From the NCBI RefSeq assembly GCF_014648875.1, contig NZ_BMRY01000004.1:434001-498000 (forward strand): DNA of 64,000 bases, given 5' to 3'. The notes beneath the pieces were generated by a model. The model saw only the letters and a program-made list of their open reading frames with translations, ran no database searches and was not told where the DNA came from. Shown one piece after another: positions 42,284 through 51,508 of the stretch. Both the position numbers and the translations under genes were made by a program. This DNA comes from Streptomyces parvus (GTDB lineage Bacteria > Actinomycetota > Actinomycetes > Streptomycetales > Streptomycetaceae). Each line of letters starts with the position of its first letter. Position 1 is the stretch's first letter.

Positions 42284-43120
42284 GTGACCTGTCACGTGCC
42301 GTTAAGAGGGGGCCGGTTCGCGCTGCCTCTCGCCCTGACCCTGGTGACCGTGCTGCTCGCCGGTTGCTCGGGGACGGCGGACGGACCGGACGAGGCCGGG
42401 AAACGCGGCGCTTCGGCGAGCACCAGCACGAGCACGGACCGCGGCGGCAGCACCGGTGCCGGGCCGTCGCCCGAGAAGACGTTCGAACCCGACCCCGCCC
42501 GGCTCCCCAGGACCCGGGCCGAGGCACGCGACTTCATCGACCGCGTCATCGCCGGGCCCGACAGCTTCGGCCCCGGGGTGGTGAAGCGGAGCCCGTACGA
42601 GAGCGACCCCGCGACCTGGCCCGTGCTCGGCGACAACTGTGTCTGGCAGCAGCGGAAGCCCGCGCCCAGCGTCCTCGCCACCCTCACCCGGTCGTTCGAG
42701 GTGCCCGCGGAGGCCGGCAAGGGGCCGGTGCGCCTCGCTGCCGTCGTCACCGTGCACCGCACCCGCCAGGACGCCACCTGGGAGATGGCCGAGTCGATCG
42801 AGGAGAGCATGCGCTGCCCCACCCAGCAGCTGCGCGAGGGCGAACAGATCGGCTCCATGGTCGCCGGCGCGCTCCTCAGCGGCGAGGCCACGCAGAACAG
42901 CTCCGAGGACTCCCTCACCGAGCTGGGGGAGTACCGCAGCTCCGAGCTCGGCGGACCGCACCGCTACTTCTGGCAGCAGGCGCAGACCCTGCAGTTCACC
43001 GTGGCCGTGACCGGCAAGGGGGCGAAGGGGCGCACCGAGCGGGAGATCGACGAACTCGTCGTCCAGGCGCAGGGCACCATGCTGGCCCGGCTGGAATCCA
43101 CCGTCGAGAAGCAGAGCTGA
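42284..43120 (+). CDS. Putative lipoprotein
   Basis: A 278-aa secreted lipoprotein. The n-region includes Arg8 and Arg11, the h-region is FALPLALTLVTVLLA, and the lipobox LLAGC ends near residue 28; a Ser/Thr/Gly-rich linker follows. The start is GTG 42284 after GGGGGAG. Codon 7 is TTA (42302-42304), placing the gene under bldA control like the two regulators. A -10-like TATGAT is at 42242. The mature domain (VKRSPYESDPATWPVLGDNCVW and later) is unassigned. The kinase gene follows after 9 bp, so they are probably co-transcribed. Confidence 0.85.
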   Translation: MTCHVPLRGGRFALPLALTLVTVLLAGCSGTADGPDEAGKRGASASTSTSTDRGGSTGAGPSPEKTFEPDPARLPRTRAEARDFIDRVIAGPDSFGPGVVKRSPYESDPATWPVLGDNCVWQQRKPAPSVLATLTRSFEVPAEAGKGPVRLAAVVTVHRTRQDATWEMAESIEESMRCPTQQLREGEQIGSMVAGALLSGEATQNSSEDSLTELGEYRSSELGGPHRYFWQQAQTLQFTVAVTGKGAKGRTEREIDELVVQAQGTMLARLESTVEKQS

Positions 43121-43129
43121 GGCCGGACG

Positions 43130-45352
43130 ATGGACGACCTGCGACCCACCGACCCCGCCCGGATCGGCGGCCACCGGCTCCTCGGCCGCCTCGGGGCGGG
43201 CGGCATGGGCGTCGTCTACCTCGGACGCACCGACGCCGGAGCGCTCGCCGCGATCAAGGTGATCCTCCCCGAGCACGCCGGGGACGAGGAGTTCCGGACC
43301 CGCTTCCGCCGCGAGGCCGAGGCGGCCCGCCGGGTCGACAGCCCTTGGGCCGTGTCCGTCACCGGTGCCGATACCGAGGCCGAACGGCCCTGGCTCGCCA
43401 CCGATTTCGTTCCCGGGCCGACGCTGTCCGACGTCGTCGCCCGGCGCGGTCCGCTGCCTGTGCGCAGCGTCACCGTCCTCGGCCGGCTGCTCGCCCGCGC
43501 CCTGGCCTCCGTGCACGCCGCCGGGCTGGTCCACCGCGACGTCAAGCCGGCCAACGTCCTGCTGTCCGCGAGCGGCCCCCGGCTGATCGACTTCGGGATC
43601 GCCCGCGCCGCCGACGCGACCGCCCTGACCGCCACCGGGATCGTCGTCGGCACTCCGGGGTTTCTGCCGCCCGAGCAGGTGTCGGGGGGCGGGGCGGCGG
43701 GGCCCGCCGGATCCGCCGGGGACGTGTTCTCGCTCGGCTGTCTCCTGGCGTACGCGGCCACCGGCCGGCCCCCCTTCGGCAGCGGCGCGGTCGACGCCGT
43801 CCTCTACCGCACCGTGCACGACGCACCCGACCTGGACGGCATCGAGGACCCTGCGCTGCGCGCGCTCCTGGAACGCTGCCTCGCCAAGGATCCCGGCGAG
43901 CGTCCGGCCGCCGCCGACCTCGACACCCTGATCGCCGAGGACGTCCCCGCCGGGGCCACCGTCGACTGGCTGCCCGAGGACGTCGTCCGGATCATCGCGG
44001 ACCGGTCCGCCGCCCTGCTGGCCCTGCCCGACATCGACGCCACCGTCGCCGTCCCCGAGGAGCCCGGGCCCCCGCAACCCGCCCCCGGCCGACGGCGGTT
44101 CCTGTTCCTCGCCGCCGGTGGCGCCCTCGCCCTCGGCGGCGGAGCCCTCGCCGCCGTACGGCTCACCGGTGACGGAATCGGTGGGGGCGGAGGCGACGGG
44201 GCACCCGGCGGACGGCGCCTCATCATCGGCGTGCACGCCGATCTCACCGGGCCGATGAGCGCCGCCGGACGTGCCCAGGAACGCGGCGTCCGGCTCGCCG
44301 TCGACCGCTTCAACTCCCTCGACGACCAGCCCTTCCGGCTCGCCGTGAAGGTCCTCGACGACCAGGGCGACCCCGCCCGCTCGGCCCGCGTGGCCGAGGA
44401 GTTCGCCCGCGACCCGGAGGTCGTCGCCGTCATCGGCCCCACGAGCGACGGGGCGGCGGGGGCGGCCCTGTCCGCGTACGACGAGGCCGTGCTGCCGGTC
44501 CTGACGGTGTCGGCCCTTCTGATGGCCTTCCCGGAGCGGGCCAACGGCTCCTTCTTCCAGGCCTCCCCCTCCTACGCCGAGCTTTCCTTCCCCGTCGTCC
44601 ACCGCCTGCTGCTGCGCCCCGACGTCGAGCGGCTGGGCATCCTGATCGACCGGTCCGGCGGACAGTCCGCCTACCAGGCGGGCTACGCCGTCAACCTGCT
44701 GACGCCCCAGCTCACCACCGGAACCACCCACCCCCGGGTGGTCCCCGCCGGGACCAGCGTCTTCGACCCGGTCGTCACCGACCTCCTGTCGCACCGCAGC
44801 GACGCCCTCTTCTACGCCGGTGAGGCGGCCGGCGCCGCCAAGGTCGCCCGCATTTTGGCCGACCTCCCCTTCACCGGACCATGCATGGCCCAGCACACCG
44901 CCATGGGGCCGGAGTTCCTCGAACAGGCGGGCGCGGCGGCCGACGGCTGGGAGTTCGTCGCCCCGTTCATCGACGCCACCGCCCCGGCCGCCGCGACGTT
45001 CGCCGCCGCCCACCGCAAACGCTTCGGCGCCGCGCCCGCCGCCTGGTCCGCCGAGGCGTACGACGTGGCCAATCTCGTCGCCCGCGAACTGGCCCGCCTC
45101 GCCGAGGCGGCGGCCGAGGGGGCGACGCCCGCGGCGACGGGGGCGTCCGCGAGTGCCACGCCCTCCGGCAACGGTCTGCCCACCCGCTCAGCGCTCACCG
45201 CCGCGATCGCCGCCGCCCGGTACGACGGGGTCTCGCGCTCCTATGCGTTCGACAAGGAGCGCCAGCAACTCGTCGGCCAGGATGCCCACTTGTACCGGGT
45301 GAAGGACGGCGGCGTCCGCTACGTCGGCCCCGCCCCGAAGCCCGAGAGCTGA
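43130..45352 (+). CDS. Ser/Thr protein kinase fused to a type I periplasmic-binding receptor domain (1)
   Basis: A 740-aa membrane-spanning sensor kinase. The cytoplasmic kinase is at residues about 10-270: GAGGMGVVY glycine loop, AAIKVI Lys, HRDVKPAN catalytic loop, DFGIA. A transmembrane stretch follows at about 322-342 (RRRFLFLAAGGALALGGGALAAV), then an extracellular receptor-type domain at about 355-735 (IIGVHADLTGPMSAAG, VVAVIGPTSDGAAGAAL) resembling branched-chain amino-acid binding proteins. It probably senses an extracellular ligand and phosphorylates targets inside. It is followed after 1 bp by a paralogue of the same architecture. Confidence 0.92.
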   Translation: MDDLRPTDPARIGGHRLLGRLGAGGMGVVYLGRTDAGALAAIKVILPEHAGDEEFRTRFRREAEAARRVDSPWAVSVTGADTEAERPWLATDFVPGPTLSDVVARRGPLPVRSVTVLGRLLARALASVHAAGLVHRDVKPANVLLSASGPRLIDFGIARAADATALTATGIVVGTPGFLPPEQVSGGGAAGPAGSAGDVFSLGCLLAYAATGRPPFGSGAVDAVLYRTVHDAPDLDGIEDPALRALLERCLAKDPGERPAAADLDTLIAEDVPAGATVDWLPEDVVRIIADRSAALLALPDIDATVAVPEEPGPPQPAPGRRRFLFLAAGGALALGGGALAAVRLTGDGIGGGGGDGAPGGRRLIIGVHADLTGPMSAAGRAQERGVRLAVDRFNSLDDQPFRLAVKVLDDQGDPARSARVAEEFARDPEVVAVIGPTSDGAAGAALSAYDEAVLPVLTVSALLMAFPERANGSFFQASPSYAELSFPVVHRLLLRPDVERLGILIDRSGGQSAYQAGYAVNLLTPQLTTGTTHPRVVPAGTSVFDPVVTDLLSHRSDALFYAGEAAGAAKVARILADLPFTGPCMAQHTAMGPEFLEQAGAAADGWEFVAPFIDATAPAAATFAAAHRKRFGAAPAAWSAEAYDVANLVARELARLAEAAAEGATPAATGASASATPSGNGLPTRSALTAAIAAARYDGVSRSYAFDKERQQLVGQDAHLYRVKDGGVRYVGPAPKPES

Positions 45353-45353
45353 C

Positions 45354-47798
45354 GTGCGGCCCCTCACCTCCGAGGACCCCCGCACCGTCGGCCCCTACCG
45401 CACCCTCGTCCGGCTCGGCGCGGGCGGCATGGGCGTGGTCTACCTGGCGCGCTCGGCGGGCGGGGCGCTCGCTGCCGTCAAGGTGATCCGGGCCGAGCAT
45501 GCCGCCGACCCCGGCTTCCGGGCACGCTTCCGTCGCGAGGCCGAGACCGCCGTCCGGATCACCGGCCCCTGGGTCGTCCCGGTGCTCGGCGCGGACACCG
45601 AGGCCCGCGAACCGTGGCTGGCGACCGCGTTCGTCCCCGGGCCCTCGCTGGCCCAGGTGGTGGCGGCCGGCGGCCCGCTGCCCACGGTCACCGTCCGGGC
45701 GCTCGGGAGCCGGCTCGCCGAGGCCCTCGTCGCGGTCCACGAGGCCGGGCTGATCCACCGCGACGTCAAACCCGGCAATGTGCTCCTCGCCCTCGACGGC
45801 CCCCGCCTCATCGACTTCGGGATCGCCCGCCACGAGGGCGCCACCGCGCTGACCGCCACCGGGGCGGTGATCGGGACGCCCGGCTACCTGGCCCCCGAGC
45901 AGGCGTCGGCCGGGCCGCTCGGGCCGCCGTGCGACGTGTTCTCGCTCGGCTGCGTCCTCGTGTACGCGGCGACCGGGCGGGGGCCGTTCGGCGAGGGCGG
46001 CGGTGCGGGCGCGCTGTTCCGTACGGTCCACGAGGAGCCGGACCTGACGGGCATCCCGCCGGGCCTGGCCCCCCTGATCGCCGCCTGCCTCGCGAAGGAC
46101 CCGGCCGCCCGGCCGACCGCGAGCCGGGTCCGCGACGCGCTGGCGGTGGGCGGCGAGGCTGCCCTGGACCCGGCCGGGCGGGCGGCCCCGGACCCGGCCG
46201 GGCGGGCGCCCCTGGAGCCGCAAAGGCGGGCGGCCCCGGGCTCGGCCGGGCGGGTGATGCCAGACCCTGCCAGGCACGGGATGCCGGACCCGGACCGGCC
46301 GGAGCCGTCGGCCCCGAGCGCGTCTCGGGACCCGCGCGAGTCCCTCCGCGCCGCCTCGGACCCGGGTGCGTCCCCCGACCCGGGCGAGTACCCCCGTACC
46401 GCTTCCGTCCTCACCTCCTGGCAGGCCCCCGCCGGGCTTCCCGCGCTGATCGCCGAGCGGTCCGCCGCCGCCCTCGCGCTGCCGGACCCCGAACCGCTGC
46501 CCACCACGCCCACCCCGGCCGGGGACGAAACCGCCGGACACGAAGACACAGGCAAAAACAGCGGGCCCGCCCGCCGCAGGGTCCTGACCACCGGGGCCGC
46601 CGGGGCCGTCCTCCTCGTCGGCGGGTCCGCCGCCGTCTGGAACGCCCTGCGCGGGCGCGACACCGGGGCGGGCGGTCCCCCGTCCGGATCCGGGGAGTCA
46701 CCCACGTACACGATCGGGCTCCACGCCGACCTCGGCGGACCCGGCCGGGCCACCGGGCTGGCCCATCAGCGCGGCGCCCAGCTCGCCGTCGCCGACCACA
46801 ACTCCCGCAAGGACAAGGCGTTCCGGCTCGCCCTGCGCACCGAGGACGACCGGGGCGACCCGGCGGCGGCGCTCCGGGTGGCCGAGCGGTTGGCGGCGGC
46901 CCCCGCGGTCATCGCGGTCCTCGGGCCGACCGGTGCCGTACTGCGCGAGGAACTCGTCCAGCGGTACGGCGCGGCACGGCTGGCCAACGTCGTCGTCGCG
47001 GCGGGCTCCAGCACCGTCGAGTCCGGGACAGGGCTCCACCACTGCGTCACCCGCCCCCTGGACGACATGCTCACCCCCGGCCTGATCGGCCACCTGGCCC
47101 GCACCACCCCCGCCGGCCGCATCCTCCTCGTCGAGGACGCCGCCGACCCCGGGCTCGCCGGCGAGGTCGGGCGCGCGTTCCGCGAGGCCGCCCCCACGGG
47201 TGCGACGCTCCTCGAACACCCCCTCGTCCGGGGCGACACGGGCTTCGGCGCGGTCGCCCGCAAGGCCGTGACCGGCCGGGCCGACGCCGTGGTGCTCGGG
47301 GGCGGCGACGCGTCCCGGGCCGCCCGCCTGGCCACCGCGCTGACGGGCGAGGGTTTCACCGGCGCCCGGGTCGCCGTCGGACCCGCCCTCGGGCCCGCCT
47401 TCCTCGACGGTGCGGGCGCCGCAGCCGACGGCTGGGTCTTCGCCGAGGCGTACGCCGACCCGGCCGCACTGCCCGCCGCCCGGGCCTTCACCGCCGCCCA
47501 CCGGGAGCGTTTCGGCGCACCCCCGGCGACCTGGGCCGCCGAGGCGTACGACGCGGTCGGCCTCATCGCCCGCGCCGCCGGGGCCACCAGCGCCTCGGGC
47601 GAGGTGCGCAGCGGTATCGGCGGGCGGATCGTGCGGACCGAGCACCGGGGGATCGTACGGACCCTCGCCTTCACCGCCTCGACCCGCCGGATGCGCATGC
47701 CGGACGGGATCTTCCTCTACCGGATCGAGAAGGGGAGCCCCCGCTTCCTGGGCCCGTACGAGGAGGCCGGGGAGGCGTCCGACGGCAGCGGTCGGTGA
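45354..47798 (+). CDS. Ser/Thr protein kinase fused to a type I periplasmic-binding receptor domain (2)
   Basis: An 814-aa paralogue of the preceding protein with the same order: kinase at residues about 8-265 (GAGGMGVVY, IHRDVKPGN, DFGIA), a longer linker, a transmembrane segment near 405-425 (VLTTGAAGAVLLVGGSAAVW) and a receptor domain to the end (TIGLHADLGGPGRATG). The linker at about 265-345 is a degenerate proline/arginine repeat (DPAGRA, EPQRRA, GSAGRV, DPARHG, DPDRPE). The GTG start lies 1 bp after the first kinase stop, so the pair is co-translated. Confidence 0.92.
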   Translation: MRPLTSEDPRTVGPYRTLVRLGAGGMGVVYLARSAGGALAAVKVIRAEHAADPGFRARFRREAETAVRITGPWVVPVLGADTEAREPWLATAFVPGPSLAQVVAAGGPLPTVTVRALGSRLAEALVAVHEAGLIHRDVKPGNVLLALDGPRLIDFGIARHEGATALTATGAVIGTPGYLAPEQASAGPLGPPCDVFSLGCVLVYAATGRGPFGEGGGAGALFRTVHEEPDLTGIPPGLAPLIAACLAKDPAARPTASRVRDALAVGGEAALDPAGRAAPDPAGRAPLEPQRRAAPGSAGRVMPDPARHGMPDPDRPEPSAPSASRDPRESLRAASDPGASPDPGEYPRTASVLTSWQAPAGLPALIAERSAAALALPDPEPLPTTPTPAGDETAGHEDTGKNSGPARRRVLTTGAAGAVLLVGGSAAVWNALRGRDTGAGGPPSGSGESPTYTIGLHADLGGPGRATGLAHQRGAQLAVADHNSRKDKAFRLALRTEDDRGDPAAALRVAERLAAAPAVIAVLGPTGAVLREELVQRYGAARLANVVVAAGSSTVESGTGLHHCVTRPLDDMLTPGLIGHLARTTPAGRILLVEDAADPGLAGEVGRAFREAAPTGATLLEHPLVRGDTGFGAVARKAVTGRADAVVLGGGDASRAARLATALTGEGFTGARVAVGPALGPAFLDGAGAAADGWVFAEAYADPAALPAARAFTAAHRERFGAPPATWAAEAYDAVGLIARAAGATSASGEVRSGIGGRIVRTEHRGIVRTLAFTASTRRMRMPDGIFLYRIEKGSPRFLGPYEEAGEASDGSGR

Positions 47799-47945
47799 AG
47801 CCCCGGCCAGGTGTGAAGATCTTCTGCGGCGGCGCTTAAGAAATCCTCGATGGACCGGGGACCCCGCGATACGGCAGCCTTCTGGGTGACGGCCGGGGAC
47901 GGCGCGTGGAGCTTTCCGAGATGCTCCGTCCCGTCCCGCCGAACC

Positions 47946-47967
47946 CCCACCATGGTGGGTGACACCC
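47946..47967. promoter_or_regulatory. Two overlapping palindromes upstream of tdh
   Basis: CCCACCATGGTGGG (47946-47959) is a perfect 14-bp palindrome, and GGGTG-A-CACCC (47957-47967) overlaps its end. It lies 87 bp before the threonine dehydrogenase start. Candidate operator; no regulator is assigned. Confidence 0.4.
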
Positions 47968-48053
47968 AAGACCACCCCGGGCCGCAGGGTTCCTCCGACA
48001 TGCCCCGCGGCCCGGGGTATTCACTCGCGTACCGACGTCAGGGAGCCACAGCC

Positions 48054-49082
48054 GTGAAGGCACTCGTCAAGCAGAAGGCCGAGCCCGGACTGTGGCTGAT
48101 GGACGTGCCGGAGCCGGAGTACGGCCCCACCGACGTCCTGATCAAGGTCCTGCGCACCGGTATCTGCGGCACCGACCTGCACATCCGCGCCTACGACGGC
48201 TGGGCCCAGCAGGCGGTCACCACCCCGCTGATCCTCGGCCACGAGTTCGTCGGCGAGGTCGCCGCGATCGGCTCCGACGTCGCCGACATCGCCACCGGCG
48301 ACCTGGTCAGCGGCGAGGGCCACCTCGTCTGCGGCAAGTGCCGCAACTGTCTCGCCGGCCGCCGCCACCTCTGCCGCTCCACCGTCGGCCTGGGGGTCGG
48401 GCGGGACGGGGCGTTCGCGGAGTACGTGGTCCTGCCCGCCTCCAACGTGTGGGTGCACCGGGTCCCCGTCGACCTCGACATCGCGGCGATCTTCGACCCG
48501 TTCGGCAACGCCGTGCACACCGCTCTCTCCTTCCCGCTGGTCGGTGAGGACGTCCTGATCACCGGCGCGGGTCCGATCGGCATCATGGCCGCCGCCGTCG
48601 CCAAGCACGCGGGCGCCCGCAACGTCGTCATCACCGACGTCAGCGAGGCCCGCCTCGCCCTGGCCCGCAAGGTCGGCGTCAGCCTCGCCCTGAACGTCGC
48701 GGAGAGCACCATCGCGGACGGGCAGCGCGAGCTCGGCCTGCGCGAGGGCTTCGACATCGGCCTGGAGATGTCCGGCCGCCCCGAGGCGATGCGCGACATG
48801 GTCGCGAACATGACGCACGGCGGCCGGATCGCGATGCTCGGCCTGCCCGCCGAGGAGTTCGCCGTCGACTGGGCCCGCATCGTCACCTCGATGATCACCA
48901 TCAAGGGGATCTACGGCCGCGAGATGTTCGAGACCTGGTACGCCATGTCCGTCCTGCTGGAGGGCGGCCTCGACCTCGGCCCCGTGATCACCGGCCGGTA
49001 CGGCTTCCGCGACTTCGAGGCGGCCTTCGACGACGCCGCGAGCGGCCTCGGCGGCAAGGTCATCCTCGACTGGACCGCCTGA
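48054..49082 (+). CDS. tdh: L-threonine 3-dehydrogenase
   Basis: A 342-aa zinc-dependent medium-chain dehydrogenase. The catalytic zinc site is GICGTDLH with GHEFVGEV, the structural zinc cluster CGKCRNCLAGRRHLC near residues 93-107, and the NAD fold GAGPIGIMAAA near 173. It oxidises threonine to 2-amino-3-ketobutyrate, which the next gene product (Kbl, 44 bp downstream) cleaves to glycine and acetyl-CoA. The start is GTG 48054 with GGGAG upstream. Length and motifs are normal. Confidence 0.95.
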   Translation: MKALVKQKAEPGLWLMDVPEPEYGPTDVLIKVLRTGICGTDLHIRAYDGWAQQAVTTPLILGHEFVGEVAAIGSDVADIATGDLVSGEGHLVCGKCRNCLAGRRHLCRSTVGLGVGRDGAFAEYVVLPASNVWVHRVPVDLDIAAIFDPFGNAVHTALSFPLVGEDVLITGAGPIGIMAAAVAKHAGARNVVITDVSEARLALARKVGVSLALNVAESTIADGQRELGLREGFDIGLEMSGRPEAMRDMVANMTHGGRIAMLGLPAEEFAVDWARIVTSMITIKGIYGREMFETWYAMSVLLEGGLDLGPVITGRYGFRDFEAAFDDAASGLGGKVILDWTA

Positions 49083-49126
49083 CCGCCTCCCACCTGGTCC
49101 GTTACCTGATCTCTTAAGGAATCCGC

Positions 49127-50329
49127 ATGTTCGACTCCGTACGCGACGATCTGCGCACCACCCTCGACGAGATCCGCGCCGCCGGGCTGCACAAGCCCGA
49201 GCGCGTGATCGGCACCCCGCAGTCCGCGACCGTCGAGGTCACCTCCGGCGGCCGTCCCGGCGAGGTCCTCAACTTCTGCGCCAACAACTACCTCGGCCTC
49301 GCCGACCACCCCGAGGTGATCGCCGCCGCCCACGAGGCGCTGGACCGCTGGGGCTACGGCATGGCCTCGGTCCGCTTCATCTGCGGCACCCAGGAGGTCC
49401 ACAAGGAGCTGGAGCAGCGGCTCTCGGCCTTCCTCGGCCAGGAGGACACGATCCTCTACTCCTCCTGCTTCGACGCCAACGGCGGCGTCTTCGAGACCCT
49501 GCTCGGCCCCGAGGACGCCGTCATCTCCGACGCCCTCAACCACGCCTCCATCATCGACGGCATCCGGCTCTCCAAGGCCAAGCGCCACCGCTACGCCAAC
49601 CGCGACATGGCCGAACTGGAGACGCAGCTCAAGGAGGCGTCCGGGGCCCGCCGCCGCCTCATCGTCACCGACGGCATCTTCTCCATGGACGGGTACGTCG
49701 CCCCGCTCCAGGAGATCTGCGACCTGGCCGACCGCTACGACGCCATGGTCATGGTCGACGACTCGCACGCCGTCGGCTTCGTCGGCCCCGGCGGCCGCGG
49801 CACGCCCGAGCTGCACGGCGTCATGGACCGGGTCGACATCATCACCGGCACCCTCGGCAAGGCGCTCGGCGGGGCGTCCGGCGGTTACGTCGCGGCCCGC
49901 GCGGAGATCGTCGCCCTGCTGCGCCAGCGCTCGCGCCCGTACCTCTTCTCCAACACCCTCGCCCCGGTCATCGCCGCCGCCTCCCTCAAGGTCATCGACC
50001 TGCTGGAGTCCGCCGGGGACCTGCGCGAGCAGCTCGCCGCCAACACCGAGCTGTTCCGCACCCGGATGACCGCCGAGGGCTTCGACATCCTGCCCGGCGA
50101 CCACGCCATCGCCCCCGTCATGATCGGCGACGCGGGCAAGGCCGGGCGGATGGCGGAACTGCTCCTGGAGCGCGGTGTGTACGTGATCGGCTTCTCGTAC
50201 CCCGTCGTCCCGCAGGGCGCGGCCCGCATCCGCGTCCAGCTCTCGGCCGCCCACTCCACCGCCGATGTGAACCGCGCCGTGGACGCGTTCGTCGACGCCC
50301 GGACCGCGCTGGAGGCGGAAGCCGCCTGA
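49127..50329 (+). CDS. kbl: Glycine C-acetyltransferase (2-amino-3-ketobutyrate CoA ligase)
   Basis: A 400-aa PLP-dependent alpha-oxoamine synthase: NFCANNYLGLADHP near residues 46-59, SVRFICGT near 78, DDSHAVGFVGPGGRG near 210-224, and the PLP Lys in TGTLGKALGGASGG near 246. It forms the threonine-degradation pair with tdh. It is not a serine palmitoyl- or ALA-synthase, given its partner gene. The ATG at 49127 is preceded by AAGGAA. Confidence 0.95.
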   Translation: MFDSVRDDLRTTLDEIRAAGLHKPERVIGTPQSATVEVTSGGRPGEVLNFCANNYLGLADHPEVIAAAHEALDRWGYGMASVRFICGTQEVHKELEQRLSAFLGQEDTILYSSCFDANGGVFETLLGPEDAVISDALNHASIIDGIRLSKAKRHRYANRDMAELETQLKEASGARRRLIVTDGIFSMDGYVAPLQEICDLADRYDAMVMVDDSHAVGFVGPGGRGTPELHGVMDRVDIITGTLGKALGGASGGYVAARAEIVALLRQRSRPYLFSNTLAPVIAAASLKVIDLLESAGDLREQLAANTELFRTRMTAEGFDILPGDHAIAPVMIGDAGKAGRMAELLLERGVYVIGFSYPVVPQGAARIRVQLSAAHSTADVNRAVDAFVDARTALEAEAA

Positions 50330-50377
50330 CCCGCCGACCGGGTCGGTGGTTCCGCCACCACCTGGGACAATGGGCAG

Positions 50378-51304
50378 ATGATCGATGCGCGGCGGCTGCG
50401 AATCCTCCGTGCGGTGGCCGACCACCGCACGGTGACCGCGGCCGCCGCCGCGTTGTACCTGACGCCCTCCGCCGTCTCCCAGCAGCTCGCCGCCCTGGAG
50501 CAGGAGACCGGCCACCGCCTCGTCGAACGCGGGGCGCGCGGCGCCCGGCTCACCGCCGCCGGGGAGATCCTGCTCTCCCACACCAACCTGGTCCTCGCCC
50601 AGCTGGAGCGGGCCGAGGCGGAGCTGGCCGACTACAGCGCGGGCATCGCCGGGACGGTCACGGTCGCCGCGTTCGCCACCGGCATCGGCCTCGTCCTCGC
50701 CCCCGCCCTCACCGAGCTGGCCCGCACCGCGCCCGGCATCCGGGTCAAGGTCCAGGACGCGGAGGGCGACGCCAGCGTCCCGATGGTGCTGGACCGGCAG
50801 GTGGACGTGGCGGTGGCCGTCGAATACCGGGGCGCGCCCGCCGAGGACGACCGCCGGCTCACCCGCGTCCCGCTGTACTCGGAGCCCTTCGACGCGGTGC
50901 TCCCGGTGGGCCACCGCCTCGCCGGCCAGGCCCAGGTGGCGGTCGCCGACCTGGCGCAGGACCCGTGGATCGGACCGTACCCGGGCAACCCCTGCCACGA
51001 CGTGGTGGTCCTGGCCTGCGAGTACGCCGGTTTCGCCCCGCGCCTCGACCACTCCTCCGACGACTTCCACGCCGTGGTCGCCCTGGCCGGGGCGGATGCC
51101 GGGGTGGCGCTGGTGCCCCGCTCGGCGCTGCGCGGGATGGAGCTGACCGGGGTCGTCGTCCGCCCGGTCGAGGGCAGCGCCCCCACCCGCCGGGTCTTCG
51201 CCGCCGTACGGCAGGGGGCCGAGGGCCATCCGCTGATCCGGCCGGTGCTGGACGCGATGGAGGCGGTGGCCGTACGCGAGGCGGGGCTGGCGGCCCGGTC
51301 GTGA
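50378..51304 (+). CDS. LysR family transcriptional regulator
   Basis: A 308-aa LysR-type protein: N-terminal helix-turn-helix at residues about 2-60 (LRILRAVADHRTVTAAAAALYLTPSAVSQQLAALE, cut by position) and a periplasmic-binding-like effector domain after about residue 90. It lies 48 bp after kbl in the same direction, so it may be read through from tdh-kbl and could regulate them or another unlinked target. The ligand is unknown. Confidence 0.93.
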   Translation: MIDARRLRILRAVADHRTVTAAAAALYLTPSAVSQQLAALEQETGHRLVERGARGARLTAAGEILLSHTNLVLAQLERAEAELADYSAGIAGTVTVAAFATGIGLVLAPALTELARTAPGIRVKVQDAEGDASVPMVLDRQVDVAVAVEYRGAPAEDDRRLTRVPLYSEPFDAVLPVGHRLAGQAQVAVADLAQDPWIGPYPGNPCHDVVVLACEYAGFAPRLDHSSDDFHAVVALAGADAGVALVPRSALRGMELTGVVVRPVEGSAPTRRVFAAVRQGAEGHPLIRPVLDAMEAVAVREAGLAARS

Positions 51305-51330
51305 CCCCGGGGCCGTAGGGCGGTTGGCCT

Positions 51331-51441
51331 CCGAGTTCCTGGGCCTGAGTTCCCGGGCCTGAGTTCCCGGGCCTGAGTTCCCGGGCCCGAGTTCCCGGGC
51401 CCGAGTTCCCGGGCCCGAGCTCCTGAGCCCGAGGCCCCGGG
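51331..51441. repeat. 14-nt tandem repeat array, eight units
   Basis: Eight units of 13-14 nt with the consensus CC(T/C)GAGTTCCCGGG (units starting near 51331, 51344, 51358, 51372, 51386, 51400, 51414, 51428). The last two are degenerate. It fills the gap between the convergent LysR and ltrA genes (51305-51508); nothing else is seen there. It is probably a slippage-prone minisatellite that can fold into CCCGGG-centred hairpins. Confidence 0.85.
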
Positions 51442-51508
51442 CCCCGCGCCGGAGGGGCCGGCCCCGGCCCAGGGCGGCCGGCCCCCGCGCCGCCGGAACC
51501 CGCGCCCC

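Noticed and set aside
42244..44172. 642-aa + strand frame over the lipoprotein and kinase genes
   Set aside because: Almost entirely Arg, Pro and Gly, and in a different frame from a lipobox protein and a kinase with intact motifs.
51331..51441. Possible CRISPR array
   Set aside because: The 14-nt units are contiguous with no unique spacers and no cas genes nearby; it is a minisatellite.
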